From assembly GCA_014654115.1 (NCBI GenBank), contig JACWDO010000001.1, positions 1 through 64,000 on the forward strand: a stretch of 64,000 nt of DNA, given 5' to 3'. The position numbers were made by a program, and so were the translations under genes. The notes under the pieces were generated by a model. It made no database searches, was not told the origin of the DNA, and saw nothing but the letters and a program-made list of their open reading frames with translations. Positions within the stretch are counted from its first letter, which is position 1. Every line of letters starts with the position of its first letter. Origin of the DNA: Pelagibacterales bacterium SAG-MED17 (GTDB taxonomy: Bacteria; Pseudomonadota; Alphaproteobacteria; Pelagibacterales; Pelagibacteraceae). Positions 17,398 to 26,541 of this stretch are shown one piece after another.

Positions 17398-18312
17398 ATG
17401 TCATACGACTCAATCAAGACAAAATTAGAAAACAATAAAATCATTATTTTAGATGGAGGTATGGGCGCAGAACTAGAAAAAAATGGTGCTCACATGGATA
17501 AGCATATGTGGTGTGGGAAGTGCTCTGTTGATCATCCTGAATTAGTTAGAAAAGTACATGAGGATTATATAAATGCTGGAGCCGATGTAATTACAACTAA
17601 TACTTATAGCACTACCCCAATATCAATGAGACAGTATGGTTATGAGGACTCAATAGAAAAATTTAATCAAAAAAGTGTTAAGATTGCAAGAGAAGCAATA
17701 GAAAATACAAATAAAGAAACTGCATTAGCTGGAAGTGTATCAACTTTTGGAAACTTTTATAAACTTGGTATCAAAGCGATGATACCTGGTTTTCATGAAC
17801 AACTAAAAATTTTATCTGAAGCTGGAGTAGACTTAATTATTTTAGAAGCCATGTCTTCACAAGCTGACATAGTTGAAGCAATGTTAAATTGTTCCACAAA
17901 AGTAAATATACCTGTTTGGTTATCAGTATCTTGTGTAATGGATGATCAAAAAAATATAATGCTTGGATACAATGATACAATTGACTCTGATACACATGTA
18001 TATGAAAACTTTGGGACATCCATAAAAAATTTTAAAAAATTACACAGAGGTCCAATATTGGTTGCTCATTCAGATATAAATATTACAGGAAAAGCAATCA
18101 AAACTGCGAAGAAAAATTATGATGGGATAGTAGGAGCGTATCCAAATAAAGGTTATTATGAAAAACCACATTGGCGATTTGTAGATGACATGACGGCAAC
18201 TGGATATTTAAATGAAGTTAAGTCATGGATTAAAAATGGAGCTCAGATCATAGGTGGATGTTGTGGAATTGGAGTAGATGAAATTAAAGCAATTTCAGTT
18301 TTAAAAAACTAA
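17398..18312 (+). CDS. Homocysteine S-methyltransferase family protein (BHMT/MmuM-like), altered zinc site
   Basis: A 304-residue barrel of the family that transfers a methyl group from betaine or S-methylmethionine to homocysteine. The C-terminal GGCCG motif supplies two zinc cysteines (Cys288, Cys289). The third ligand, normally Cys in a GINC motif about 65 residues earlier, is replaced by His224 (VAHSD). The paralogue at 19944-20939 has the same change with identical spacing. It lies between the VOC and MsrA genes. Betaine-dependent methionine formation would fit the carnitine/betaine genes further right, but the altered site leaves the methyl donor open. Confidence 0.82.
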   Translation: MSYDSIKTKLENNKIIILDGGMGAELEKNGAHMDKHMWCGKCSVDHPELVRKVHEDYINAGADVITTNTYSTTPISMRQYGYEDSIEKFNQKSVKIAREAIENTNKETALAGSVSTFGNFYKLGIKAMIPGFHEQLKILSEAGVDLIILEAMSSQADIVEAMLNCSTKVNIPVWLSVSCVMDDQKNIMLGYNDTIDSDTHVYENFGTSIKNFKKLHRGPILVAHSDINITGKAIKTAKKNYDGIVGAYPNKGYYEKPHWRFVDDMTATGYLNEVKSWIKNGAQIIGGCCGIGVDEIKAISVLKN

Positions 18313-18329
18313 AGTATATTTTGAGTATT

Positions 18330-18782
18330 ATGAAAACATTTATTGGCGGTATTGGCTGTTTTTGGGACGAAAAGAAATATGAGGGCATCAAAGGTATAGT
18401 CTCAACAGAGTGCGGTTATTGTGGAGGGGACGATCCAAACGTCACTTACAAAGCTGTTTGTGGCGGAGATACAGGTCATATAGAAGTGGTCAAAGTTGAG
18501 TATGATGAAAAAGAAAAGTCATATGAAGATATGGTCAATTTATTTTTTGAATTGCACGACTCAACCCAAGTAAATCGACAAGGTACATATGTAGGAATTC
18601 AATATCGTTCTGAAATATTTTATAGTACAGAGGAAGAAAAACAGATTGCAGAAAAAGTTTTAAACGAGGTAAACAGCAAATTAAATGGAAAAGTTTCGAC
18701 TAAAGTATCAAAAGAAAAAAATTACTGTAAAGCCGAAGGTTATCACCAAAAGTACGAACAAAAAAAATCATTAAAATATTGA
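18330..18782 (+). CDS. msrA: Peptide-methionine (S)-S-oxide reductase MsrA
   Basis: A methionine sulfoxide reductase A of about 150 residues that repairs oxidised methionine. The catalytic Cys lies in the GCFW motif near the N-terminus, GYCGG follows, and the HDSTQVNRQG and AEGYHQKY segments are standard. I chose the ATG at 18330; a TTG at 18321 in the same frame would add three residues. It follows the methyltransferase by 17 bases and overlaps the serine hydrolase by four (TTGA). Confidence 0.92.
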   Translation: MKTFIGGIGCFWDEKKYEGIKGIVSTECGYCGGDDPNVTYKAVCGGDTGHIEVVKVEYDEKEKSYEDMVNLFFELHDSTQVNRQGTYVGIQYRSEIFYSTEEEKQIAEKVLNEVNSKLNGKVSTKVSKEKNYCKAEGYHQKYEQKKSLKY

Positions 18783-19942
18783 AGAAACAAAAATTACTCT
18801 CTGTTAGAAATCCAGAATTAACAACAGTTAAAGACAACAAAGCCTTATGGAACCTTCCGAAAACAAGAAGGTCTGGTTATAAAAATTTACATAAAATTAA
18901 TAGATACAGTATTTTTTTAAGATCTGACTTAATTCTAAAACTAAAGTCTAAACCAAATAAAACTATCAGTAATCTTCCTCTAGTTAAGAAGATGACTAAA
19001 AATAAATCTTTTTGCTCTTTAATTGTTGGCAATCATCAAAATATATTATTTGAAAAATACGCCAAAGATTTTAAAAAAAACCAACCTCAAACAATTATGT
19101 CCATTACAAAAATGTTCGTTAATTTATTTGTTGGAGAATTGGTAAGTACTAAATTAATAGAACTTAATAAAAAAATTTCTTACTATTTGCCAAAAATTGG
19201 AAGTGGATATGCAAATGCAAAGATCCAAGATGTTTTAAACATGAATGTTATAAACTCTTATACTGAAGATTATACTAAGGCATACTCATCTTCATTTATG
19301 CACGAACCTGTTGGAGGATGGAGACTTCCTAAAAATCTTAAAAATCATCTAAGCCAAGAGGAGTATTTAAATACAATTAAAAGATCTAAAAATAAAAGTT
19401 TAATTAATAATTCTGCATATGCTTTTTATAAATCTGCAAATACAGATGTAGTTGGATTAATTATTGAAAAAGTAAGCGGTAGAACTTTAAGAGATTGGGT
19501 TTTATCAGCAGTTGAGGCGGCTGGATTTGAAGATGGATTATATATTGCATCAGATAGATATGGTATGCCTTGGATGTCTGGAGGTGGTTGCTTAATTACA
19601 AGAGACTTTTTACGAATGGGTTTACTTTTCGCAAGGAAAGGTATGGGTGTTGGGAATAGAAAAGTTGGATCTTCATCTTTTTTTAATAAAACAATTAATA
19701 ATGTAGGGCCAAAATATATGGATTTATCTAAAGACAAATATTTATATTATTCAAATTCTACAATGGTTTCAGGCAACATGATTGGGCACTCAGGATATGG
19801 TGGTCAATTTCTAGCAACAAATTTTAAAACTGGCAATGTAGCTGCTTTTTTTTCTGTTCTAGAAACAAAATCAGCAACGAAAGAAAGTTATAAAACCGAT
19901 ATGATCAACATGCTGATAGATTTAGTTAATAAAAAATATTAA
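18779..19942 (+). CDS. Serine hydrolase of the beta-lactamase/6-aminohexanoate-dimer hydrolase family
   Basis: A 387-residue protein of the S12/class C beta-lactamase fold. The SxxK motif is Ser108-Ile-Thr-Lys111, and a late HSGYGG segment matches the HxG motif. The usual YxN appears as SANTD, so the Tyr is replaced by Ser, a pattern closer to NylB-like amidases and esterases than to antibiotic-degrading enzymes. No clear signal peptide is seen, so a cytoplasmic place is likely. It starts on TTG inside the msrA stop. The substrate is unknown. Confidence 0.75.
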   Translation: MKKQKLLSVRNPELTTVKDNKALWNLPKTRRSGYKNLHKINRYSIFLRSDLILKLKSKPNKTISNLPLVKKMTKNKSFCSLIVGNHQNILFEKYAKDFKKNQPQTIMSITKMFVNLFVGELVSTKLIELNKKISYYLPKIGSGYANAKIQDVLNMNVINSYTEDYTKAYSSSFMHEPVGGWRLPKNLKNHLSQEEYLNTIKRSKNKSLINNSAYAFYKSANTDVVGLIIEKVSGRTLRDWVLSAVEAAGFEDGLYIASDRYGMPWMSGGGCLITRDFLRMGLLFARKGMGVGNRKVGSSSFFNKTINNVGPKYMDLSKDKYLYYSNSTMVSGNMIGHSGYGGQFLATNFKTGNVAAFFSVLETKSATKESYKTDMINMLIDLVNKKY

Positions 19943-19943
19943 A

Positions 19944-20939
19944 TTAAGAATATCTTTCAATTAAACTTTTTAAATGTTTGTCTGTAACACCACAGCATCC
20001 CCCAATAATTTGAATTTGTTTATCAATTAACTTTTCACATTCATTAGCAAATTCTTCCTCGGTAGAAGTCACAATAGCTTTATGGGATTTTGTATCAAAC
20101 TTATGAATCTCAGGATAAAACATCATCGGACCATTCCAATTATTTTTGATTACATTCAATCCATCAAAAGAGTCAACTAACCAGGTATGCATGATACCAT
20201 AAACATCTCCACCCATACTTGTAAGTGATTTTACAATATCATTTAGCAGTATAATTTTGTCATCAGGAATAAATTTTGGTTGCTCTTCATATTTGGTTTC
20301 ATCATAAATTAACGAATTTTCTTTTTCCGCGCTAAAATTTCTTCCAATAACACTGTTATCAAATTTGCTTATACAACAACTTAATCCTACCCAAACTGGT
20401 AATTCAGTTTCTAAAGCGGCATTCAATAAAATTTTTGCATGATCAATATCAAGTAACATTTCTAAAATTAAAATATCAGCTCCCTCCTCTTTTAAAATTT
20501 TAGCAGCTTCTTTATAATTTTGTTCCTCTTGTTTAAAAGAAGGTATGTACTTTGGATTTGGCACAAATTCATTTTCTTTTAATGAAAAAAAATTTGATAA
20601 ACTTCCAGCAACCCCAATTTTATTTTCTTTACCTTTATTTTTTATTGCCTGTCTAGCTAATTTGACTGATTGGATAATAAATTCTTTAGTTTCTGCTCCA
20701 CGATTAATGCTTTCAAGATTATGTCTCGTTGAACTAAAAGTATTTGCTGTAATCAAATCAGAACCAGCATCAATAAACTTTTCATGAACTTTAATTACTA
20801 TGTCTTGTGAAATTATTGAAGCTAAGGCAGAAAAAGCAGAGGACATTTTGCCTCCCAATTTTGCAATTTCAGAACCATTTCCACCGTCTAAAAATATTTT
20901 TGATTTTGATTTTGATTTTAATTTTTCCTTAAAATGCAT
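19944..20939 (-). CDS. Homocysteine S-methyltransferase family protein, second paralogue
   Basis: A 331-residue member of the BHMT/MmuM family, clearly paralogous to the protein at 17398-18312. GGCCG gives Cys315 and Cys316, and the expected first zinc Cys is His251 (GIMHT). It has an extra acidic insertion around residues 205-230. Its gene runs opposite to the first copy, and it starts where the DMT gene ends. Together the two genes suggest methyl transfer from two different donors, or two partners of one complex; neither can be settled from sequence. Confidence 0.8.
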   Translation of the reverse strand: MHFKEKLKSKSKSKIFLDGGNGSEIAKLGGKMSSAFSALASIISQDIVIKVHEKFIDAGSDLITANTFSSTRHNLESINRGAETKEFIIQSVKLARQAIKNKGKENKIGVAGSLSNFFSLKENEFVPNPKYIPSFKQEEQNYKEAAKILKEEGADILILEMLLDIDHAKILLNAALETELPVWVGLSCCISKFDNSVIGRNFSAEKENSLIYDETKYEEQPKFIPDDKIILLNDIVKSLTSMGGDVYGIMHTWLVDSFDGLNVIKNNWNGPMMFYPEIHKFDTKSHKAIVTSTEEEFANECEKLIDKQIQIIGGCCGVTDKHLKSLIERYS

Positions 20940-21833
20940 TTATTTTTCATTTTTTGGAGCAAGTACTACAGCTAAAATTCCTCCTAACACAATCATTGTA
21001 CTTCCCACAACTTCACGCCAACCAAATGTTTCATCTGTTAAAATTCCCGCTGATATAACTCCAACAACTACTTCGCTCAAATATAATATAGCGCAAAGAC
21101 CTGCTCCTAAAACTGAGGGTGACCACATGATAACTACCCCTGTTGGAATAAAATAAAATACTGAAATAAGAACTAAAAAAGTAAACATTGATGTAAAAGC
21201 TTCAATTGGTGGCATAGGCCCTAGATAATCTTTTAAAATAAAGCCAGCAAAAATATTAAATATTGTTCCATAAACAAAAAATGAGAATATTACAGGAAAA
21301 ACACCATCTGTTTTTGTAACTTCTAAACGCACTAAGCCAGCTCCAAAAAGTACACCTCCCACTAGCGCCAGTAAATCTCCTGCATTTTGTGGTAATGGTA
21401 TAATATTAGATTGACTGAAAACAACCCACAGACCTCCAAGCGCTAAACTTAGAGTTAAAACCCTTTCTAAACCTGGTCTTTTCTTTAAAAAAAATATTTC
21501 AAATATGGTTGTCCAGATAGGTATCATGTAAAACATGATCAATGCTCGAACAACATCTGTTAATAAAAAACTTAGAGCGTAACATATAAAACCACTACCT
21601 GTTAAAAAACCAACAAAGGGAATTTCTAATCCTGATGTTCGACCTTTAAATTTTCTCCATAAAGATAAAGGTGTAAGCAATATAATACCAATCATCATTT
21701 GAGAAATAGTTCCCCAACCTCCAGTAAGTCCACCATCCTCTAAAATTCTTTGTGGAAGCCAATAAACTCCCCATGATCCAGCAGCTATGGCTAATGCAAA
21801 AGCTATTTTAAAATGATGTTTGTGTCTGACCAT
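20940..21833 (-). CDS. DMT-superfamily transporter
   Basis: A 297-residue membrane protein with about ten helices in two EamA-like halves. It overlaps the amidase start by one base and abuts the second homocysteine methyltransferase, so the three form one minus-strand unit. An internal 153-base part of this gene (21210-21362) is the segment duplicated at the window's left end; this copy is intact and in frame. The substrate is unknown. Confidence 0.83.
   Translation of the reverse strand: MVRHKHHFKIAFALAIAAGSWGVYWLPQRILEDGGLTGGWGTISQMMIGIILLTPLSLWRKFKGRTSGLEIPFVGFLTGSGFICYALSFLLTDVVRALIMFYMIPIWTTIFEIFFLKKRPGLERVLTLSLALGGLWVVFSQSNIIPLPQNAGDLLALVGGVLFGAGLVRLEVTKTDGVFPVIFSFFVYGTIFNIFAGFILKDYLGPMPPIEAFTSMFTFLVLISVFYFIPTGVVIMWSPSVLGAGLCAILYLSEVVVGVISAGILTDETFGWREVVGSTMIVLGGILAVVLAPKNEK
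21210..21362. repeat. Intact source copy of the duplicated segment found at 1-152
   Basis: This internal part of the DMT-transporter gene recurs at 1-152 in the same orientation with one base missing. No inverted ends, tRNA or integrase accompany it, so it does not look like a mobile-element boundary. Confidence 0.85.
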
Positions 21834-23251
21834 TAATTTAGTTTTGGTTTATGATTAGAAAAATTAAAAATTTCCTCATATCTTTTTGCAAAAGATATCA
21901 CTTTTAAATCTTCTTTTTGTTTAGCTATAATTTGTATACCAATTGGAAATCCATTCTTATTAAACCCTATTGGTAAAGAAATTGATGGTAAGTAAAAAAG
22001 ACTAGCAAATATGTGTATTTCAATCCATCTATGGTATGTATCCATTAGCTGATCATTAATTTTTTCAGGATGTCTTAAGTTTTTATCAAAAGGGAATGAT
22101 TGTTGAGATGGTAAAGCTAAAAAATCAAAACTGCCAAACAAACTATTTGTATCATTTGATAATTCAATTCTTGAATTAAGAGCTAATTTCACATCTTCCT
22201 CTGTGAGCTTAATGCCTTTATTATATTCCCATGTCGCCTGCGGTGTCATTTCATTAATATCTTCAATGTTCATTGTAATTATATCTTCATAAATACTTTT
22301 AGCTCTCAATGTTCCCCAACAATTCCATAACTTGTGAGCATCTATTTTTGGTTTTAAATATTCAATTATTACTTTATTCTTTTCAAGACTGTTTAATTGT
22401 TTATTACACATTTCAATTAACTCAGGATCATATTGATAATTACCATTCATATCAGATAACCATCCGATCTTTATTTTTGAAAATTCTTGATCACTAATGT
22501 TGGTATCTTTAAATGAGTTTGTTAAACTAAAAGAAATTGGATCATCTTTATGTTTTCCAGCTATCACATCTAAAAGAATAGCCATATCATCTGGTGTTCT
22601 TGCAAGACATCCAGGCGTTGAGATAATTGGAAGATTCTTTTTTTTATCATTTGTTAGATAATCAGGCAAAAGTCCCGGTGTTGGTCTAAAACCATAGACA
22701 TTTGCATAAGCTGCTGGCGTTCTGCAAGAACCCATCATATCTGTTCCATCTGCAAACGGTAGTAGTTCGGCTGCAACAGCTACACCAGCTCCACCACTTG
22801 ATCCTCCTGATGATTGTGTATTACCATAAATATTTGGCGTAATTCCAAACAGTCTATTTGCCGTATGTGCACCTACACCCAGTTCAGCAGTATTAGTTTT
22901 ACCTATCATAATGCCACCAGCATCTAATTGACGGTCAACAATTAAAGAATTTTTTTTTGGAAAATAATCTTTATATCCTGGAAAACCATAAGTGGTTGGA
23001 AAATCAACTACATCTAATAAATCTTTTGATGCTAAAGGTAGACCAAATAATGGCTTGATGTCATCAAAATTTTCATCTTTGTGTTTAGCCTCATTTATTA
23101 TTTGCTCTTCGTCTTTAATTGAGACTATAGCATTTAAAGATGGGTTATATTTTTTTATTCTATCTAGGTAAAAACTTACAACTTCACTCACAGAAATCTC
23201 TTTTTTATGAATTAAAGAAATAATTTCTTTTACTGATTTGTTTTCGAGCAT
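21833..23251 (-). CDS. Amidase (amidase-signature family)
   Basis: A 472-residue cytoplasmic amidase with the Ser-cisSer-Lys triad: Lys76 (ASKD), the GGSSGG segment around Ser151-Ser152, and Ser175 (GSCRTPA). Relatives include GatA and aryl- or aliphatic amidases. No GatB or GatC neighbours are present and the nucleophile region GSCRTP departs from GatA, so a catabolic role is more likely than tRNA charging. It follows the iron alcohol dehydrogenase by 12 bases on the same strand. Confidence 0.87.
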   Translation of the reverse strand: MLENKSVKEIISLIHKKEISVSEVVSFYLDRIKKYNPSLNAIVSIKDEEQIINEAKHKDENFDDIKPLFGLPLASKDLLDVVDFPTTYGFPGYKDYFPKKNSLIVDRQLDAGGIMIGKTNTAELGVGAHTANRLFGITPNIYGNTQSSGGSSGGAGVAVAAELLPFADGTDMMGSCRTPAAYANVYGFRPTPGLLPDYLTNDKKKNLPIISTPGCLARTPDDMAILLDVIAGKHKDDPISFSLTNSFKDTNISDQEFSKIKIGWLSDMNGNYQYDPELIEMCNKQLNSLEKNKVIIEYLKPKIDAHKLWNCWGTLRAKSIYEDIITMNIEDINEMTPQATWEYNKGIKLTEEDVKLALNSRIELSNDTNSLFGSFDFLALPSQQSFPFDKNLRHPEKINDQLMDTYHRWIEIHIFASLFYLPSISLPIGFNKNGFPIGIQIIAKQKEDLKVISFAKRYEEIFNFSNHKPKLN

Positions 23252-23263
23252 TGAGGTTAATTA

Positions 23264-24454
23264 TTATCTAGCTTTTTTAATTGATGCTAGAGTAATTTCC
23301 TTTGTTTCTTCTAAGGTTGCAATTCTTGGATTGGTTGCAAATGCTTGATCTTTCATTGCTTTTTCAGCGATTCTATCTACACAATCTTCAGGCACACCAA
23401 TTTCACTTAAGCTTTTGGGAATTTTAATCCTATCAAGAATTTTTTCAACATTTGATATAAAGGCATCTACAGAGTGGTCTTCAAATTGCATAGCCTCAGA
23501 CATTCTTTTAACTTTTTCTTCCATGCCAGGTAAATTATATTTTAAAACAACAGGTAATATTATTGCGTTGGTTAAACCATGATGTGTATTATATTCAGCT
23601 CCAACCATATGAGCAATTGCATGAACTAATCCTAAACCTTTTAAAAAAGAAATTCCTGCCAAGCAAGATCCAACATGCATTCCACCTCTCGCAACTATAT
23701 TGCTCGGGTCTTCAACAGCGGTGACCAAAGATTTTGATATCAAAGATAATCCTTCTAAAGCTGCACCATCACACATAGGATTAAAACCAGGAACGCAATA
23801 CCCTTCTATGCCATGTATTAAAGCATCTGCACCAGTCCAAGCTGTAAGGTTTGCTGGAAGACCAACGGTCAATTCAGGATCTAGTAATGCTAAAGAAGGT
23901 CTAACATCTGGATGCCACATGCAAAATTTCATTCCTTCTTTTAAGTATGTAACCATTGCTGTGATTTCTGTTTCTGCACCAGTGCCTGCTGTAGTTGGAA
24001 TGGTTATGATTTTTGGAAAAGGATTATCTTTACTAATTTTGGGTGGCGTTAGTTCAAATTCAAAATCTCTGAGTGGCACGTCATTATTTGCAGTAAGGCA
24101 TATTAATTTGCCACCATCCATTGCACTTCCTCCACCGATTGCAATTATAGAGTCGTGATTTCCCTCTTTAAATTTTTTTACCCCATTTGAAATTTCGTCT
24201 TCTCGGGGGTTTGGAGATATGTCAAAAAATAAATCCGATTTTACACTAGAGCTATTTAAATAAGTTTTTAAATTTATAATAAATGGTAATTTTGGACTTC
24301 CTTTATCTGTAACTATTAATGGATTTTTAATATCTAAATTATTACAGATACTTCCTATTTCTTTTAATCTGCCAGGGCCATAAGCAATGTTAGTAGGAAA
24401 TGTCCAATCTTGGTTGGATAAAATATCAGCTTCGTTAAGTTTAAAACTTTGCAT
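23264..24454 (-). CDS. Iron-dependent alcohol dehydrogenase (Fe-ADH family)
   Basis: A 396-residue group III alcohol dehydrogenase that interconverts alcohols or hydroxyacids with aldehydes using NAD(P). The dinucleotide motif GGGS is at 107-110, and metal ligands Asp210, His214, His278 and His292 have the spacing of E. coli FucO. It starts the minus-strand unit shared with the amidase and reads divergently from a DMT gene over 36 bases. The substrate is not predictable. Confidence 0.88.
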   Translation of the reverse strand: MQSFKLNEADILSNQDWTFPTNIAYGPGRLKEIGSICNNLDIKNPLIVTDKGSPKLPFIINLKTYLNSSSVKSDLFFDISPNPREDEISNGVKKFKEGNHDSIIAIGGGSAMDGGKLICLTANNDVPLRDFEFELTPPKISKDNPFPKIITIPTTAGTGAETEITAMVTYLKEGMKFCMWHPDVRPSLALLDPELTVGLPANLTAWTGADALIHGIEGYCVPGFNPMCDGAALEGLSLISKSLVTAVEDPSNIVARGGMHVGSCLAGISFLKGLGLVHAIAHMVGAEYNTHHGLTNAIILPVVLKYNLPGMEEKVKRMSEAMQFEDHSVDAFISNVEKILDRIKIPKSLSEIGVPEDCVDRIAEKAMKDQAFATNPRIATLEETKEITLASIKKAR

Positions 24455-24490
24455 TTTTTTTATAAAGTATACAATTTTAAAAATTTATAA

Positions 24491-25423
24491 ATGAATATTT
24501 CCACTCAAAACGCAGATTTAAAAAAAACTTATATAGCAATAATTACAATGCTCTTAGCAATTTTATGTGTGGATATGTATATGGTTGTAATAAAGTTCTT
24601 AGGTGATGAGTACACTGTAATTCAGCTTGCCGTATTTAGAAATATTGCAGGTGTAATACCTTTATTTATCCTTATTTTATTTACTAAAGAGTACCTATCT
24701 GTTTTTAAGAATTTAAGTAATAAATTTTTAGTTTTAAGTTTTTTTAGAGGTTTAGGTTTTTTATCAATGAATATTTTTATATTTATTTCAGTAATCAATC
24801 TCGAATTTGCCACTGCCATGGTGCTTACTTTTTCATCTCCTTTTTTTATCGTAATTTTATCAATTATTTTTTTAAAGGATAAAGTTGGTATTTATAGATG
24901 GTCTGCAATTTTTATTGGATTTTTTGGTGTGGTTCTTATTATGCAACCCACAAGTGACATATTTAATTATTACTCTATTTTTCCAATTTTAACTGCAATT
25001 GCATGGGCTTTCACAGTTATAATATTAAAATTTATTCCCCAAGGTCACTCAACAGCTAAAATACAACTTTATACTTTAATATTTAATGTAACTGGCGCAG
25101 TAATTTTATTTTTAATAACTACTGGACATACAGAGATAAAAAGCACTCAAGATTTTTTATTAATGATATTAACTGGAATTTTAGGTGGGACTGCCGCAAT
25201 ACTTTTCATTTATGCTTACAGACTAATTTCTGCAAGTAAGATGGCTTCTTTTGAATATTTTGGTATTCCATCATCTTTTGTTTTGGGTTGGTTGTTTTTC
25301 AATGAGGCACCTTGGGAACAATTATTTCCTGGAGTTTTTGTAATTGTTTTTGCTGGGATGATAATTATTTGGAGAGATAAAGTTAAACAAAAAAGTACTA
25401 AAGTAAGTAGAGAAATTAATTAG
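24491..25423 (+). CDS. DMT-superfamily (EamA) transporter
   Basis: A 310-residue protein with ten predicted helices. The motif following helix five (RWSAIFIGFFGVVLIMQP) is the usual EamA repeat. It strongly resembles the DMT protein at 42611-43561, suggesting two paralogues with related cargo. It converges on the ProV gene with an 8-base overlap of coding ends and no terminator between them. Confidence 0.86.
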   Translation: MNISTQNADLKKTYIAIITMLLAILCVDMYMVVIKFLGDEYTVIQLAVFRNIAGVIPLFILILFTKEYLSVFKNLSNKFLVLSFFRGLGFLSMNIFIFISVINLEFATAMVLTFSSPFFIVILSIIFLKDKVGIYRWSAIFIGFFGVVLIMQPTSDIFNYYSIFPILTAIAWAFTVIILKFIPQGHSTAKIQLYTLIFNVTGAVILFLITTGHTEIKSTQDFLLMILTGILGGTAAILFIYAYRLISASKMASFEYFGIPSSFVLGWLFFNEAPWEQLFPGVFVIVFAGMIIIWRDKVKQKSTKVSREIN

Positions 25424-26462
25424 CCGATTTCATTGACTTCATAACTATTGCTCTATCGATTTCACCAATCAGTTTTCCTGTTTGTGTATCTACTACTGGA
25501 AACTTCTGATCTGTATCAACTAGTTTGTCAATTAATGTTTCAATTTTAGAGTCGTGTGGAATATTATGAGATCCATTTTCAAACAATTTTTGTGTATCGT
25601 CACAACATTTCTCTCTCATTACTTTACTCGCACTTAAAACTTTATATTTTGGAACATCCTCGCAAAAATCTTTCACATACTGATCCTTAGGATTTGCAAC
25701 AATTTCCTCTGGAGTACCAACTTGCGAAACCTCTCCATCTTTCATAATTGCGATATGATCTCCCATCTTTATTGCTTCTAAAAAATCGTGAGTAATAAAA
25801 ACCATTGTCTTTTGAAGTTTTTCTTGAATATTTAATAATTCATCCTGCATTTCTCTTCTAATTAGTGGGTCGAGCGCTGAAAAGGGCTCATCAAAAATTA
25901 AAATTTCTGGATCAACTGCTAATGCCCTTGCTAGACCAACTCTTTGTTGCATTCCACCAGATAGTTCTCGTGGATAATTATTATGCCAACCCTCCAAACC
26001 AACCATCTTTAGAACTTCCATGGATTTTTCTATTCTGTCATTTTTTTTATTACCTCTGATCTCTAACCCATATCCAATATTTTCAATAACTGTTCTATGC
26101 GGGAATAATCCAAAGTGTTGAAAAACCATACTCATCTTATTTCTTCTTAAATCTAATAAATCTCTTCCATTCATTTTTGTAACATCTACATCATCCATTT
26201 TAACTGTACCAGAGGTCGGTTCAATTAGTCTTGAAATGCATCTGACTAAAGTTGATTTTCCACTTCCAGATAAACCCATCACTACAAATGTTTCACCTTT
26301 CTCAATTGAAAAGCTAACATCTTTAACAGCAACAACATGTCCAGTTTTTTCTTGAACTTCTTTAATTGATAAATTTTTATCTAAATTTTTAATAATTCTT
26401 TTTTCGTCTGGCCCAAATAATTTCCAAACGTTAGTACAAGTTATTTTTGCTTGATTACTCAT
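25416..26462 (-). CDS. proV: Betaine/carnitine-type ABC transporter ATPase with CBS region (ProV/OpuAA-like)
   Basis: A 348-residue ATPase of the quaternary-amine-uptake class. An N-terminal extension typical of ProV precedes Walker A GLSGSGKS (63-70). The signature LSGGMQQR and Walker B FDEPFSALDP follow, and a single CBS-like region near the C-terminus (KFPVVDTQTGKLIGE) may sense ionic strength or nucleotides. It is transcribed away from the ProW-ProX pair, sharing a 79-base promoter region, and presumably energises it. A second ProV-type gene lies at 31688. Confidence 0.9.
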   Translation of the reverse strand: MSNQAKITCTNVWKLFGPDEKRIIKNLDKNLSIKEVQEKTGHVVAVKDVSFSIEKGETFVVMGLSGSGKSTLVRCISRLIEPTSGTVKMDDVDVTKMNGRDLLDLRRNKMSMVFQHFGLFPHRTVIENIGYGLEIRGNKKNDRIEKSMEVLKMVGLEGWHNNYPRELSGGMQQRVGLARALAVDPEILIFDEPFSALDPLIRREMQDELLNIQEKLQKTMVFITHDFLEAIKMGDHIAIMKDGEVSQVGTPEEIVANPKDQYVKDFCEDVPKYKVLSASKVMREKCCDDTQKLFENGSHNIPHDSKIETLIDKLVDTDQKFPVVDTQTGKLIGEIDRAIVMKSMKSAN

Positions 26463-26466
26463 ATTT

Positions 26467-26482
26467 TGTTATTTTAATAACA
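26467..26482. promoter_or_regulatory. Inverted repeat in the proV/proW divergent region
   Basis: A perfect 6-base inverted repeat (TGTTAT, 4 bases, ATAACA) lies 5 bases upstream of the minus-strand proV start and beside the forward promoter. It could be an operator or a leader hairpin of proV. In AT-rich DNA, chance is a real alternative. Confidence 0.35.
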
Positions 26483-26488
26483 TAAAAA

Positions 26489-26517
26489 TAGACAATATTT
26501 TTCTTTAAAAGTAAAAT
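26489..26517 (+). promoter_or_regulatory. Predicted sigma-70 promoter of proW
   Basis: TAGACA (26489-26494, 5/6 match) and TAAAAT (26512-26517, 5/6 match) are separated by the ideal 17 bases. The permease starts 24 bases downstream. Confidence 0.5.
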
Positions 26518-26541
26518 TATTTATTTTAAATTTCTAGAATT

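Noticed and set aside
17340-17398. A SAM-V-type riboswitch before the homocysteine methyltransferase, as known in some marine bacteria
   Set aside because: Only five bases separate this gene from the VOC gene, leaving no space, and none of the expected motif is seen. The second paralogue also follows its neighbour directly.
1-21362. A 21-kb island bounded by 152-base direct repeats
   Set aside because: The repeat is internal to a transporter gene, the left copy is frameshifted and joins mid-gene, and there is no integrase, tRNA or mobility gene. A chimeric end explains it better.
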